Shown here piece after piece: positions 1 to 7,176 of a stretch of DNA of 64,000 nucleotides. Source of the DNA: Flavihumibacter fluvii. GTDB lineage: Bacteria; Bacteroidota; Bacteroidia; Chitinophagales; Chitinophagaceae. The translations under genes were made by a program, and so were the position numbers. The stretch covers positions 3,806,001 to 3,870,000 of the forward strand of contig NZ_CP092333.1 in NCBI RefSeq assembly GCF_018595675.2, in the 5' to 3' direction. Below the pieces are notes generated by a model. It was given only the letters and a program-made list of their open reading frames with translations. It was not told the origin of the DNA and did not search any database. Every line of letters begins with the position of its first letter. Within the stretch, counting starts at the first letter, position 1.

Positions 1-748
1 TGGTGTTATCAGTCCATTGCTTGCCAACCTGTATCTGCATCATGCCTTTGATATGTGGATGGGCAGACACATTGCAGCCAATCCATTTGAGCGGTATGCG
101 GACGACATCATTGTGCATTGCAACACAAAGGCCGAAGCCGAGCATCTGTTAAAGTCAATTCGGGAAAGATTAGCAGGCATTGGGCTTGAATTACACCCGG
201 AGAAAACAAAACTGGTGTATTGCAAAAGCTGGAAGCGCAAGAAGCAACACGAGCACAACAGCTTTACATTCTTAAGCTATAGTTTTCAACCTCGTAGCAA
301 GCCAAATACTTTTGGCAGAAATGATAAGTTTGCAGTATTTAGTCCAGCTATTTGCTGCAAAGCCAAAGCCTTTATTAGAGAGAAAATAAGAGCGGTCTTC
401 AATCCACGAAATACACAGGTATCATTGGAACAGACGTCCGCTAAATTGAATCCGAAAATAAGGGGGTGGCTAAACTATTACATCAGGTTTGGTAAATGTT
501 CAGCAGCGAATGTATTCCTATATTTGAATGTGCTGTTAAGAAGATGCACAGAAGAGAAGTTCCGGTTATGCAGCCACAAAGCAGTACTGCTTAAATATGA
601 AACCATAGTGCAATCGAACGGTAATCTATTTATTCACTGGCAGAAAGGAATTATATATTGACTGAATAACAAGAGCCGTGTGAAGGGAGACTTTCAAACA
701 CGGTTCTGTGAGCGGCTAAAGCTGAAATGCTTTGGTCTACTCGACCAA
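1..748 (+). mobile_element. Group II intron 1, 3' part
   Basis: The window opens inside a group II intron. An intron reverse transcriptase frame is followed by a domain V hairpin at 673-706 (starts GAGCCGTGTGAAGG, closes AACACGGTTC) and a short domain VI stem ending near TACTCGAC at about 738-745. The exact 3' splice junction cannot be fixed by eye. Downstream sequence (CCGCAAATACTCGGTA then GTTGTGCGT) is the right half of an attC-like site, so this intron sits inside an attC, as known for group IIC-attC introns. The 5' part is outside the window. Confidence 0.85.
2..661 (+). CDS. Group II intron reverse transcriptase/maturase, C-terminal part
   Basis: Partial gene whose start lies left of the window. 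In frame from base 2 it reads GVISPLLANLY (RT motif 4), then FERYADDIIVHC with the YADD catalytic box (motif 5), then a maturase X domain ending in FIHWQKGIIY. There is no HNH endonuclease domain after the X domain, as in group IIC-type introns. It would splice its own intron RNA and copy it at new sites. Domain V follows 12 bases after the stop. It differs clearly from the RT at 4,260-5,378, so two distinct introns have entered this array. The FLGY-like motif is altered to FLSY. Function is confident; activity cannot be judged from the fragment. Confidence 0.9.
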   Translation, partial: GVISPLLANLYLHHAFDMWMGRHIAANPFERYADDIIVHCNTKAEAEHLLKSIRERLAGIGLELHPEKTKLVYCKSWKRKKQHEHNSFTFLSYSFQPRSKPNTFGRNDKFAVFSPAICCKAKAFIREKIRAVFNPRNTQVSLEQTSAKLNPKIRGWLNYYIRFGKCSAANVFLYLNVLLRRCTEEKFRLCSHKAVLLKYETIVQSNGNLFIHWQKGIIY

Positions 749-790
749 GCAACAATTCCAAGCCTCCGCAAATACTCGGTAGTTGTGCGT
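749..790 (+). repeat. Right half of attC-like site (intron-interrupted)
   Basis: CTCCGCAAATACTCGGTA followed by GTTGTGCGT (782-790) matches the right arms of the other attC-like sites in this window. The core GTTGTGCGT is the reverse complement of ACGCACAGC at 1,438-1,446 with one mismatch, marking 783-1,446 as one cassette. The left half lies beyond the intron, outside the window. Confidence 0.6.
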
Positions 791-826
791 CATGCTTTGG
801 GACAGTTCCAAATTTCAAACTTAGAA

Positions 827-1411
827 ATGACAGAATATATTGCGAAATCCTTCATGAAAACAAAGCAAAATTTAAACGGACACAAGAACTATCCGACAAA
901 ACCAGGGATTTATGCTTTTACTCTTGCTGACAATTCTACGCTTGAGGACTTCGGAAAAGCAGGACAAATCATTTACATCGGTATTGCAAAATACAGTTTA
1001 AGCGATAGAGATTTTAAGCAGCACTTTAAGTCAGGCAAAACTGGAAGTTCTACTTTGAGACGGTCAATCGGAGCAGCTTTAAAAACAAAATTGAAATTGA
1101 AAGCGATTCCAAGAGGTGGTGAAAATGACAGTAAAAGATTTGAGAACTATAAATTTGCTGAGGAACAAACATTAACTGACTGGATGGTTTCAAATCTTGA
1201 AATTGGTTATTGGACACCAGACGAGCCGGTATCTTACCAACAATTAAGAGATATAGAAAAAGATATTACCCTTGTGTTGAAACCAACACTTGACCTTGAC
1301 AACAGAACAAGAAGATTTAACCCACTTGCTGAAAAACTAGACGAATTAAGAAATATTTGTAGAGCGGAAGCAAGAAAACACAATTATGGTAAGCCAGACG
1401 GCAATAGATAA
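827..1411 (+). CDS. GIY-YIG nuclease-like protein (cassette gene)
   Basis: About 194 residues. The N-terminal half carries a GIY-YIG-like pattern: KPGIYAF, then about 20 residues later IIYIGIAK, then the family segment GKTGSSTLRRSIG. GIY-YIG domains cut DNA with a catalytic Tyr, an Arg and a distal Glu. The frame is open upstream to 680 but that part is intron domain V/VI and attC sequence, so I start at the ATG at 827, just after the attC core. The gene fills one cassette (783-1,446). Its role is not known; defence, repair or mobility are all possible. The domain call is fairly safe; the biological role is open. Confidence 0.75.
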   Translation: MTEYIAKSFMKTKQNLNGHKNYPTKPGIYAFTLADNSTLEDFGKAGQIIYIGIAKYSLSDRDFKQHFKSGKTGSSTLRRSIGAALKTKLKLKAIPRGGENDSKRFENYKFAEEQTLTDWMVSNLEIGYWTPDEPVSYQQLRDIEKDITLVLKPTLDLDNRTRRFNPLAEKLDELRNICRAEARKHNYGKPDGNR

Positions 1412-1437
1412 GCACATCATTTGGATACACAGCATGA

Positions 1438-1567
1438 ACGCACAGCATGGTATTGCAATAGCGGGGCTTGACAATATCTATTGGGCTGACGTATTTAATT
1501 CAACAATAGTAATTCTATAAATTGTAGTGCTGAATTCCCCACCTTCGGCAATACCTGCAGGTTGTGT
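1438..1567 (+). repeat. attC-like recombination site A
   Basis: Imperfect palindrome. The left arm GGTATTGCAATAGCGGGG pairs with the right arm CCCCACCTTCGGCAATACC. The left core is ACGCACAGC (1,438-1,446) and the right core GTTGTGT (1,561-1,567). The right core is the exact complement of the next site's left core ACACAAC (2,364-2,370), the signature of an integron cassette between them. Confidence 0.7.
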
Positions 1568-1590
1568 GTAATTTAAATGATAACACTTAA

Positions 1591-1911
1591 ATGACAAATA
1601 GAGGACGATTTCAAGCTCAAGGTAATGGTGTTCAAAAATCATCGGCATGGACAACCGACAATACAATTTACAAACACGATGGACATATACATATTAACAA
1701 TGTTGAAGGACAATTAACTAATCCTGAATTGGCAGAGAGGAATTTAGCATTGCAAAAAGCAAGAAATTTTGTTAACGCAGCCCCGAACGAAGGCGTTACA
1801 CCATTAAAAAAAACTTTTAAAAACAGTCCACTACATCGTTCAGTACGGGTAGACGTTGAAGTAATAGCTGGTTTCGCATTTGTCACACCTAATCTACCAG
1901 ACAATGGATGA
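1591..1911 (+). CDS. Hypothetical protein, first gene of a two-gene cassette
   Basis: 106 residues, not recognised. It begins 24 bases after the attC core and overlaps the next gene by 8 bases (stop TGA at 1,909-1,911, next ATG at 1,904), suggesting translational coupling. There is no signal peptide or membrane segment. The composition is ordinary, with a polar N-terminus rich in Gln, Asn and Gly. Most integron cassettes hold one gene; two overlapping genes in one cassette are often toxin-antitoxin pairs. That is a guess from arrangement only, since neither protein shows a known toxin or antitoxin motif to me. Confidence 0.5.
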   Translation: MTNRGRFQAQGNGVQKSSAWTTDNTIYKHDGHIHINNVEGQLTNPELAERNLALQKARNFVNAAPNEGVTPLKKTFKNSPLHRSVRVDVEVIAGFAFVTPNLPDNG

Positions 1912-2353
1912 AAGGAAAACATTATACCGTGAATTTCTAAAAGATAAGCGAATTTATAATTTGAACGTAAGTTATTGGCGTGTCAAGTTACAAAAGACTT
2001 TAGAACAAAAAATTTCAAGTAAAGAGCAGTTGTTTAAAAATAAAAACCAAAAGGGAAAAGGCTTTTATGATGGCAATCCAATATTTAGTTTCTATAATTC
2101 ACAAAATGAGAAAGCTATAAGAATTATTCAAGAAGACCCTGAAGACATTGTTACTTATACAGAAATCAAATTAATTGAAGCATGGTTTGATAAAGTAATC
2201 ATACCCTATTCAGAAAATGATAAAGAAGTTTCAGAACTTGTCATTTCTTTATATCTAACAAAAAGCAGTGTTGACAAATGTATTTATTTAGTGACTCTTT
2301 GGTTTAAAGGCGAATTAAACACAAATAATATCGAAGAACAGTTGAGCTTGTAA
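1904..2353 (+). CDS. Hypothetical protein, second gene of a two-gene cassette
   Basis: About 149 residues if started at the ATG at 1,904 (MDERKTLYREFL); an earlier in-frame start at 1,880 would add 8 residues but overlap the upstream gene more. It is Lys/Glu-rich and soluble, with no motif I recognise. The gene ends 10 bases before the left core of attC B, so it closes its cassette. It is probably co-translated with the upstream gene. A toxin-antitoxin or effector-immunity pair is conceivable but not shown by sequence. Confidence 0.6.
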   Translation: MDERKTLYREFLKDKRIYNLNVSYWRVKLQKTLEQKISSKEQLFKNKNQKGKGFYDGNPIFSFYNSQNEKAIRIIQEDPEDIVTYTEIKLIEAWFDKVIIPYSENDKEVSELVISLYLTKSSVDKCIYLVTLWFKGELNTNNIEEQLSL

Positions 2354-2363
2354 ACAAAACTAC

Positions 2364-2558
2364 ACACAACATTGGGTTTTATGCAAGTTGGGCATGACCT
2401 TGTAACGTTAGCTAATTGCGAATCCCAGCTTAAGTTCCAGCCAACGAATATCTATCAGTTTTTGTACATAACTTCATCAACATATTTTCAATCAGAAACG
2501 GTTATGGGCAGACGGACTACTAATTACCAACCTGCATAAAGCCCTGCCCGTTAGCAGC
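2364..2558 (+). repeat. attC-like recombination site B
   Basis: Left core ACACAAC (2,364-2,370) followed by GGGTTTTATGCAAGTTGG. The right arm CCAACCTGCATAAAGCCC is its near-perfect reverse complement. The right core is GTTAGCAGC (2,550-2,558). The centre holds the recurring GGGCAGACGG-type block seen in most sites here. Length 195 bp. Confidence 0.75.
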
Positions 2559-2564
2559 AACTTT

Positions 2565-3356
2565 ATGACAACAGCATCCTTCAACGACATTCGCAAAAAA
2601 ATTCAAAATAATATAGACCAATCTAAGGTTACAATTCTTATTGCAGTAGCTTGGCTGACAAGTAAAGATTTGCTCGGACAGTTAACTGACAAACTTGAAA
2701 GTGGTTGCAAAGTGGAAATCATAATTAGCGACCACTTCGAGAATCAAAGGCTTTCTTATAACAAATTTATAGATAAAGGTGGCAAAGTTTACATTCTACC
2801 AACAGTAAGCGGCAGGTTTCTACATGACAAGTTTGCGTTGTTTGACAATACCAAATTAATTGCAGGGTCTTACAACTGGACAAATTCTGCGGAATTTTAC
2901 AATCATGAATTTATTATTCAAAGTGAGAATGCTCAATTACTCAAGCAATTCAAAATTCGGTTTGACAATTTAAAAAAGATTGTTGCTACTTATGACAAAC
3001 AAAAACTTTTAAGCAGAGACAACCTAACTGCTGAAACCAAAGAAGAGGAGTTTTTAAAAATAGAAGATGAACTTCATGTCGAATTAATTGCCTCAGTTGA
3101 CTTAGCAGTGAAAGCTGGTGCAAAAATTGTCCAACAAAACATTCTCAATCAAATTTATAATTACGGCGCAATTGGTGCTGCAAGCAGACTTATAAAAGAA
3201 GGGACTGAAAAACTGCACTCTGGACTTATTAAGCTTTTTGAAATAGACAGGCTTGATTTGACGATTGAAAGTATAATTCTTAAAGATAGATACAGAGTTT
3301 TGTTTCACAAGGACATTTTAGAAAAAGCCCAGCAACGACTTGACAAACTGAAATAG
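2565..3356 (+). CDS. Phospholipase D-like domain nuclease (cassette gene)
   Basis: 263 residues. One PLD-type HKD motif, FLHDKFALFDNTKLIAGS (His-x-Lys-x4-Asp followed by the Gly-Ser that packs in the active site), at about residues 85-105, and YNWTNSA after it. Single-HKD bacterial proteins usually dimerise to build one active site and include DNases and defence effectors. The preceding 80 residues (ILIAVAWLT, VEIIISDHFEN) fit the PLD fold. The C-terminal 120 residues are helical and unrecognised. The ATG is 6 bases after the attC B core, with no room for a conventional leader. Nuclease activity is the likeliest role; its target is unknown. Confidence 0.85.
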   Translation: MTTASFNDIRKKIQNNIDQSKVTILIAVAWLTSKDLLGQLTDKLESGCKVEIIISDHFENQRLSYNKFIDKGGKVYILPTVSGRFLHDKFALFDNTKLIAGSYNWTNSAEFYNHEFIIQSENAQLLKQFKIRFDNLKKIVATYDKQKLLSRDNLTAETKEEEFLKIEDELHVELIASVDLAVKAGAKIVQQNILNQIYNYGAIGAASRLIKEGTEKLHSGLIKLFEIDRLDLTIESIILKDRYRVLFHKDILEKAQQRLDKLK

Positions 3357-3364
3357 AAAAGTAT

Positions 3365-3565
3365 GCAGCTAGCAAAAGTATTTGCAAAAGCAGGGCTGGA
3401 GATTGAAACATCAACTATTTGCAAGCATCAGCAGCGGTTCAGGCTCGAGGTTAAATATTCAGCTTTTGTACTTAACTTAAACAATATATTTTCAAATGGA
3501 TATTTGTACGGGGCTGGACAATCAATGAATTCCTTTCCTTCGCAAATATCTGTACGTATGTGTCT
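3365..3565 (+). repeat. Degenerate attC-like site C
   Basis: The left core region GCAGCTAGC (3,365-3,373) is close to the expected complement of GTTAGCAGC. AGTATTTGC with a following GCAGGGCTGG block faces CGCAAATATC at 3,541-3,550. The right core is not a clean GTTRRRY (about CGTATGTGT), so the site looks decayed. Its symmetrical open frames are not taken as genes. Confidence 0.45.
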
Positions 3566-3762
3566 TGAATTACTCTCATTTAATCAGAGTGAATGCTATA
3601 CAAATGATGGAAGCCTATTCATGAGATTTATTGAGTGTGCGGAGTTAGAGCGAACTGAATTGCCGGCATTTATAGATTTATTTGATAGTATTGGCCTTCC
3701 GCAGACGACTTACATGAGTAGTCTGCAAACCACCTTATGCTGCTGGCAATGGAAACGTTGTT
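3566..3762 (+). other. Geneless stretch with a probable attC remnant
   Basis: No credible gene. ATTGCCGGCATTTATAG (from about 3,658) faces CTTATGCTGCTGGCAATGG (3,733-3,751) as an imperfect inverted repeat, and GTT at about 3,757 is where the next intron begins. This looks like a decayed, empty cassette that served as the intron target. Confidence 0.35.
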
Positions 3763-5485
3763 GGTGGTGAACAAAAAGGAAAAACGGGAACTAAGATTCC
3801 TGTAGGTATTTGATGCAGAACTGAAGAACTTAAACTAGTGATTGAAGCCTCGTAAGGTAAATTAAAATGATGTTGAAAGCGGATGATTACGTTCGCATCC
3901 GTGACACAGTTTGACGCGTGCCCTGTTTAGTGGTCATATAACATCCGGGGTAAAGCTGGCAGGAATGCATCATGGGCATTTGTATGGAACAAGAGAAGTC
4001 ATTGTCGTGCTGAGAGTAAATGTACATCAGCTATGGTGGATAAATAAGACAATGGCGGCGGACCAGATCATAGTAGTAAAGAAGCTGTTGAACGGCAGTG
4101 GAGCGAAGGGTCTGGCCTGTTCAAGTTTCTAATTAAGCTACAACCAGTTATGGGATGATTGATTATCACGAAACTAAATCACAACCAATTACCAGGGCGA
4201 TGGTCGCCAAGGCCTATCACAAGGTAAAATCCAACAATTGAGGTGTTGGCATAGATAATATGAGTTGGGCTGATCTGGATAATGATTTGGATGGGCACCT
4301 CTATAAACTATTGAACCGCTTAAGTTCAGGCAGCTATTTTCCGCTTCCGGTTAAGGAGGTAGAGATTGCGAAGAAAGATGGTGGGATACGTAAACTTGGC
4401 ATTCCGGTGATACTTGACCGGATCGCACAAGAAGTAGTGGGGGTGCATTTGGAACGGATAGTGGAGCCACTTTTTCACGATGATTCGTATGGCTACCGCC
4501 GTGGCCGGAGTTGCCAGAATGCGGTCGACAAGACACTGGAAAAGATCATGACGCATGATTGGGTTATTGATCTGGACATTCAAAGTTTCTTTGATACCAT
4601 TGATCACGGCCTGATGATGAAAGCAGTAGAGCACTATTGCCAGGATAAGTACGTGCTGCTGTATGTTGAACGTTGGCTGAAAGCAGGCATTTTAAACAAG
4701 AGCGGCATACTGTTGGAGCGTGCAACTGGCACGCCGCAAGGCGGTGTAATTAGTCCGCTACTGGCCAATGTATTTATGCATGTGGTATTTGACAAGTGGA
4801 TGAAATTACATCATCATGAAAAGCCGTTCGTTCGTTATGCTGATGACATTGTTGTGCACTGCAAGACAAATAAGCAGGCCCGGTTTCTTTTGGCGAAGAT
4901 TCGGAATCGATTGACCGAATGTAAGTTGGCACTGCATCCCCAGAAGACACGTATCATTAACATGCGTGGTATCACTACGGAAAAGTATCCCCGAAGTTTT
5001 GATTTTCTTGGATTTACGCTCAAGCCTTATTGGACCAAGACAGCTAAAGGATTTAGTATTCTTATTACCACCTTAATCAGCCAGAAATCAATAAGTAGTA
5101 TACAGGATAAGTTCAGTCGGATGGAGCTGCACAAAAGGCGCAAGCCGGTTGAAGTGTTAGCTAAATTGCTGAACCCAATTACACGCGGAGTAATTAACTA
5201 TTACTGTAAGTTGTGGTCGGGCCATACTTATCGCTTATGGCAGCAATTGAATTTCAGGATTTGGAAATGGGTAAGGTGGGAGAAGGGTATGTCAGCGATG
5301 TCAGGTCTTCATTGGCTTAGGACTAAATACAAGGAAAACCCGAATTTATTTTACCACTGGAAAATTGCGCATCCATAGAATGTAATTAATACATTCGTGA
5401 TTGAACAGGAAGAGCTATGAAGCGAGAGTTTCAAGCACGGTTCTGTGAGAACGCAGGGGTGAAACTCCCTTGCGTGACTCGACTG
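3763..5485 (+). mobile_element. Group II intron 2 (full length, RT-encoding)
   Basis: About 1.72 kb. The 5' end is near the GTGGTGAACAAAAAGG sequence at about 3,763-3,770 (position uncertain by a few bases). A structured non-coding part of about 390 bases precedes the RT gene. Domain V lies at about 5,410-5,450 (core GCACGGTTCTGTGAG) and domain VI (CGCAGGGGTGAAACTCCC) ends at CTCGAC (about 5,485). The downstream exon TGCCTG fits the rest of a GTTGCCTG core whose complement CAGGCAAC closes the cassette at 6,928. The intron thus appears inserted in an attC right core. Its RT gene has a premature stop. Confidence 0.85.
4260..5378 (+). CDS. Group II intron reverse transcriptase/maturase with 5' nonsense mutation
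   Basis: 372 residues from the ATG at 4,260. RT motifs are clear: DLDIQSFFDTIDH (motif 3), GTPQGGVISPLLANV (motif 4), FVRYADDIVVHC (motif 5, YADD), FDFLGFTLKP (FLGF), then the X/thumb domain. There is no endonuclease domain. The same frame continues upstream to an ATG at 4,155 (MIDYHETKSQPITRAMVAKA), but TGA at 4,239-4,241 interrupts it exactly where relatives read NNGGVGID, so GGA has probably mutated to TGA. The product may be truncated at the N-terminus (RT0/RT1 region) and inactive, or restart at 4,260. It would act as maturase and RT for its host intron. Confidence 0.85.
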   Translation: MSWADLDNDLDGHLYKLLNRLSSGSYFPLPVKEVEIAKKDGGIRKLGIPVILDRIAQEVVGVHLERIVEPLFHDDSYGYRRGRSCQNAVDKTLEKIMTHDWVIDLDIQSFFDTIDHGLMMKAVEHYCQDKYVLLYVERWLKAGILNKSGILLERATGTPQGGVISPLLANVFMHVVFDKWMKLHHHEKPFVRYADDIVVHCKTNKQARFLLAKIRNRLTECKLALHPQKTRIINMRGITTEKYPRSFDFLGFTLKPYWTKTAKGFSILITTLISQKSISSIQDKFSRMELHKRRKPVEVLAKLLNPITRGVINYYCKLWSGHTYRLWQQLNFRIWKWVRWEKGMSAMSGLHWLRTKYKENPNLFYHWKIAHP

Positions 5486-5529
5486 CCTGCCAGCTTATTG
5501 GACACCATACTACTAAAGACACATCTCTA

Positions 5530-6939
5530 ATGATTAAAGTATATTTTGACTGGAATGTTATGGCTCAGATGAAAGATGGTCTACATGACGAACTAAGAGA
5601 AATAGCTTTCAATGATGACAATTTTTTTATTCCATACTCGACCTCACATATCAGTGACATATTTTCAAGCTTTAAAGAAAATGATGTGCAAGCTGAATTA
5701 ATTAACAGAGACTTAGAATTTATCAGCAAACTGACCAAAGACACTTTTCTTTTCAATACAGGCAAGGAAGTAATAATTGATTTTGCACCTCCGATTGAAT
5801 ATTTCAATCAATTAGTAGATCAAAGGGATGTGTTTAAGGATATAAGTATTGATGGGCTTTTTAAGCATTTTGAAGATGATGAAGTGACTAAGTACTTTGT
5901 TAAACCTTATCTGAATTTATTAAAAGCCATTCCATTAGACGACGTATTTAAAGAAGCATTTGAAAATCCCCAAAGTGCCGGCCAAATGGAAAAAATGTTT
6001 CCTGGTTTAAAAGAAAATCCGACTATGGAAGGCTTTTTTCAGAGTTTTAGTGAAATGCTTAAAGGCTTAAATGAAGACGGAAAATACAAGGACTTAAGAA
6101 AAATAGTTCAAACAGGACTTGGCATTAATCGAGACAAGATATTTGACAATAAGTATCCTTTTAATTTAATACAAAGCCAATATAAGCAATTGGGCCAATT
6201 CCAAGTTCAACACATAAACAACAATAAAAATGCTCCTAAATGGTTTAACGAAATTTCAAACGAATATATACTTCTAGACATGCACGGGTATCAAGAAGAT
6301 AATGTTAATGTCTTGAAAGGAAGAAAAGAAACATTTAAGAATACGACTGAAGATGCTTTTCATGCTGCATTTGCTTCTACTTGTAACTTCTATGTTATAA
6401 ATGATAAAAAGTCCTATAAAAAAACCAAACAGGTTTATGAGAAACTTCAAATAAATACAGTGGTTTTAAAACCTGATGAGTTCGTAAAGTATTATAATGA
6501 CTATTTACATTTTACAGATCCAAGTCTTAACATAAGCATTCCCTTTCAGCTTTTGCAAAATGGAGAATTTCATGAAGAGCATCTTGAGAGTGGTGCAGTT
6601 CTTAGAACATACTATTTCCCGTTTTATATTTTTGGATTCTTCACCAAACTGATGCTCTTATTATCTGAAAATGAAGAACCGCCAATCCTTTTATTGAGCA
6701 GACTTAAACCGACAAACGGCACCACTTATATAATGGAGATTTCTAAATTGGCAAAAGACATTAGTAAATTATTAGGGAGCGACATCGATGGATTTGGCGA
6801 TGTTAAGGAGAAAGAGTTTGCAGAAGAAATTTGGATTGGGAGAAATTGGAAAATGGGAAATATAATTTTCAGGCTTGCCAATCCAAATGGACACTTTCAG
6901 CTTTATATCGACCAAGAAGAAAGCCACCAGGCAACATAA
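5530..6939 (+). CDS. Large PIN-like domain protein (cassette gene)
   Basis: About 469 residues from the ATG at 5,530; the open frame reaches back to 5,470 but that part is intron/attC sequence. The N-terminus KVYFDWNVMAQMK and FFIPYSTSHISDIF fit the first acidic strand and helix of PIN-like RNases. The segment EDAFHAAFASTCNFYVINDK at about residues 275-295 has the distal acidic/DK pattern. PIN domains cleave RNA with a cluster of Asp/Glu residues. The C-terminal 150 residues are unrecognised. The last codons overlap the left core of attC D. It is probably a stress or defence RNase; the assignment rests on short motifs, so confidence is moderate. Confidence 0.65.
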   Translation: MIKVYFDWNVMAQMKDGLHDELREIAFNDDNFFIPYSTSHISDIFSSFKENDVQAELINRDLEFISKLTKDTFLFNTGKEVIIDFAPPIEYFNQLVDQRDVFKDISIDGLFKHFEDDEVTKYFVKPYLNLLKAIPLDDVFKEAFENPQSAGQMEKMFPGLKENPTMEGFFQSFSEMLKGLNEDGKYKDLRKIVQTGLGINRDKIFDNKYPFNLIQSQYKQLGQFQVQHINNNKNAPKWFNEISNEYILLDMHGYQEDNVNVLKGRKETFKNTTEDAFHAAFASTCNFYVINDKKSYKKTKQVYEKLQINTVVLKPDEFVKYYNDYLHFTDPSLNISIPFQLLQNGEFHEEHLESGAVLRTYYFPFYIFGFFTKLMLLLSENEEPPILLLSRLKPTNGTTYIMEISKLAKDISKLLGSDIDGFGDVKEKEFAEEIWIGRNWKMGNIIFRLANPNGHFQLYIDQEESHQAT

Positions 6940-7132
6940 GGTTTGCCGCAAGACTGGTGGAGGAGGACGGAAAAATAATCGGCTGTTGTGCTACTATAAG
7001 CTAATATCGGGCTTGACGGAATTCTATTTGGCTTTTAGTTGTTAACTTCAACATCAGTTTTTCAATCGGCTTCATTTGCCGGGCGGACACTTAAAAATTC
7101 CAGCCCTGCGGCAAGTCTTGAACGTTAGTGGC
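6928..7132 (+). repeat. attC-like recombination site D
   Basis: Left core CAGGCAAC (6,928-6,935) with AAGGTTTGCCGCAAGACTGG; right arm CCCTGCGGCAAGTCTTG; right core GTTAGTGGC (7,124-7,132). The right core is the exact complement of GCCACTAAC at 8,715-8,723. Confidence 0.75.
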
Positions 7133-7176
7133 AAGACTATAACGACCCTGAACCCAATCAAAGACAGAATTAAAAA

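Noticed and set aside
680-826. Longer N-terminus for the GIY-YIG-like gene
   Set aside because: These codons are intron domain V/VI and the attC right arm; the ATG at 827 fits the family start.
3363-3770. Open frame of 135 codons after the PLD gene
   Set aside because: It lies entirely in degenerate attC palindromes and runs up to the intron; codon content and sequence look non-coding.
3911-4132. Open frame of 73 codons upstream of the intron RT
   Set aside because: It is part of the structured 5' RNA of group II intron 2; no protein similarity seen.
2-5378. Retron or diversity-generating retroelement
   Set aside because: The RTs carry X/maturase domains and are followed by group II domain V/VI hairpins; there is no msr/msd structure or variable repeat.
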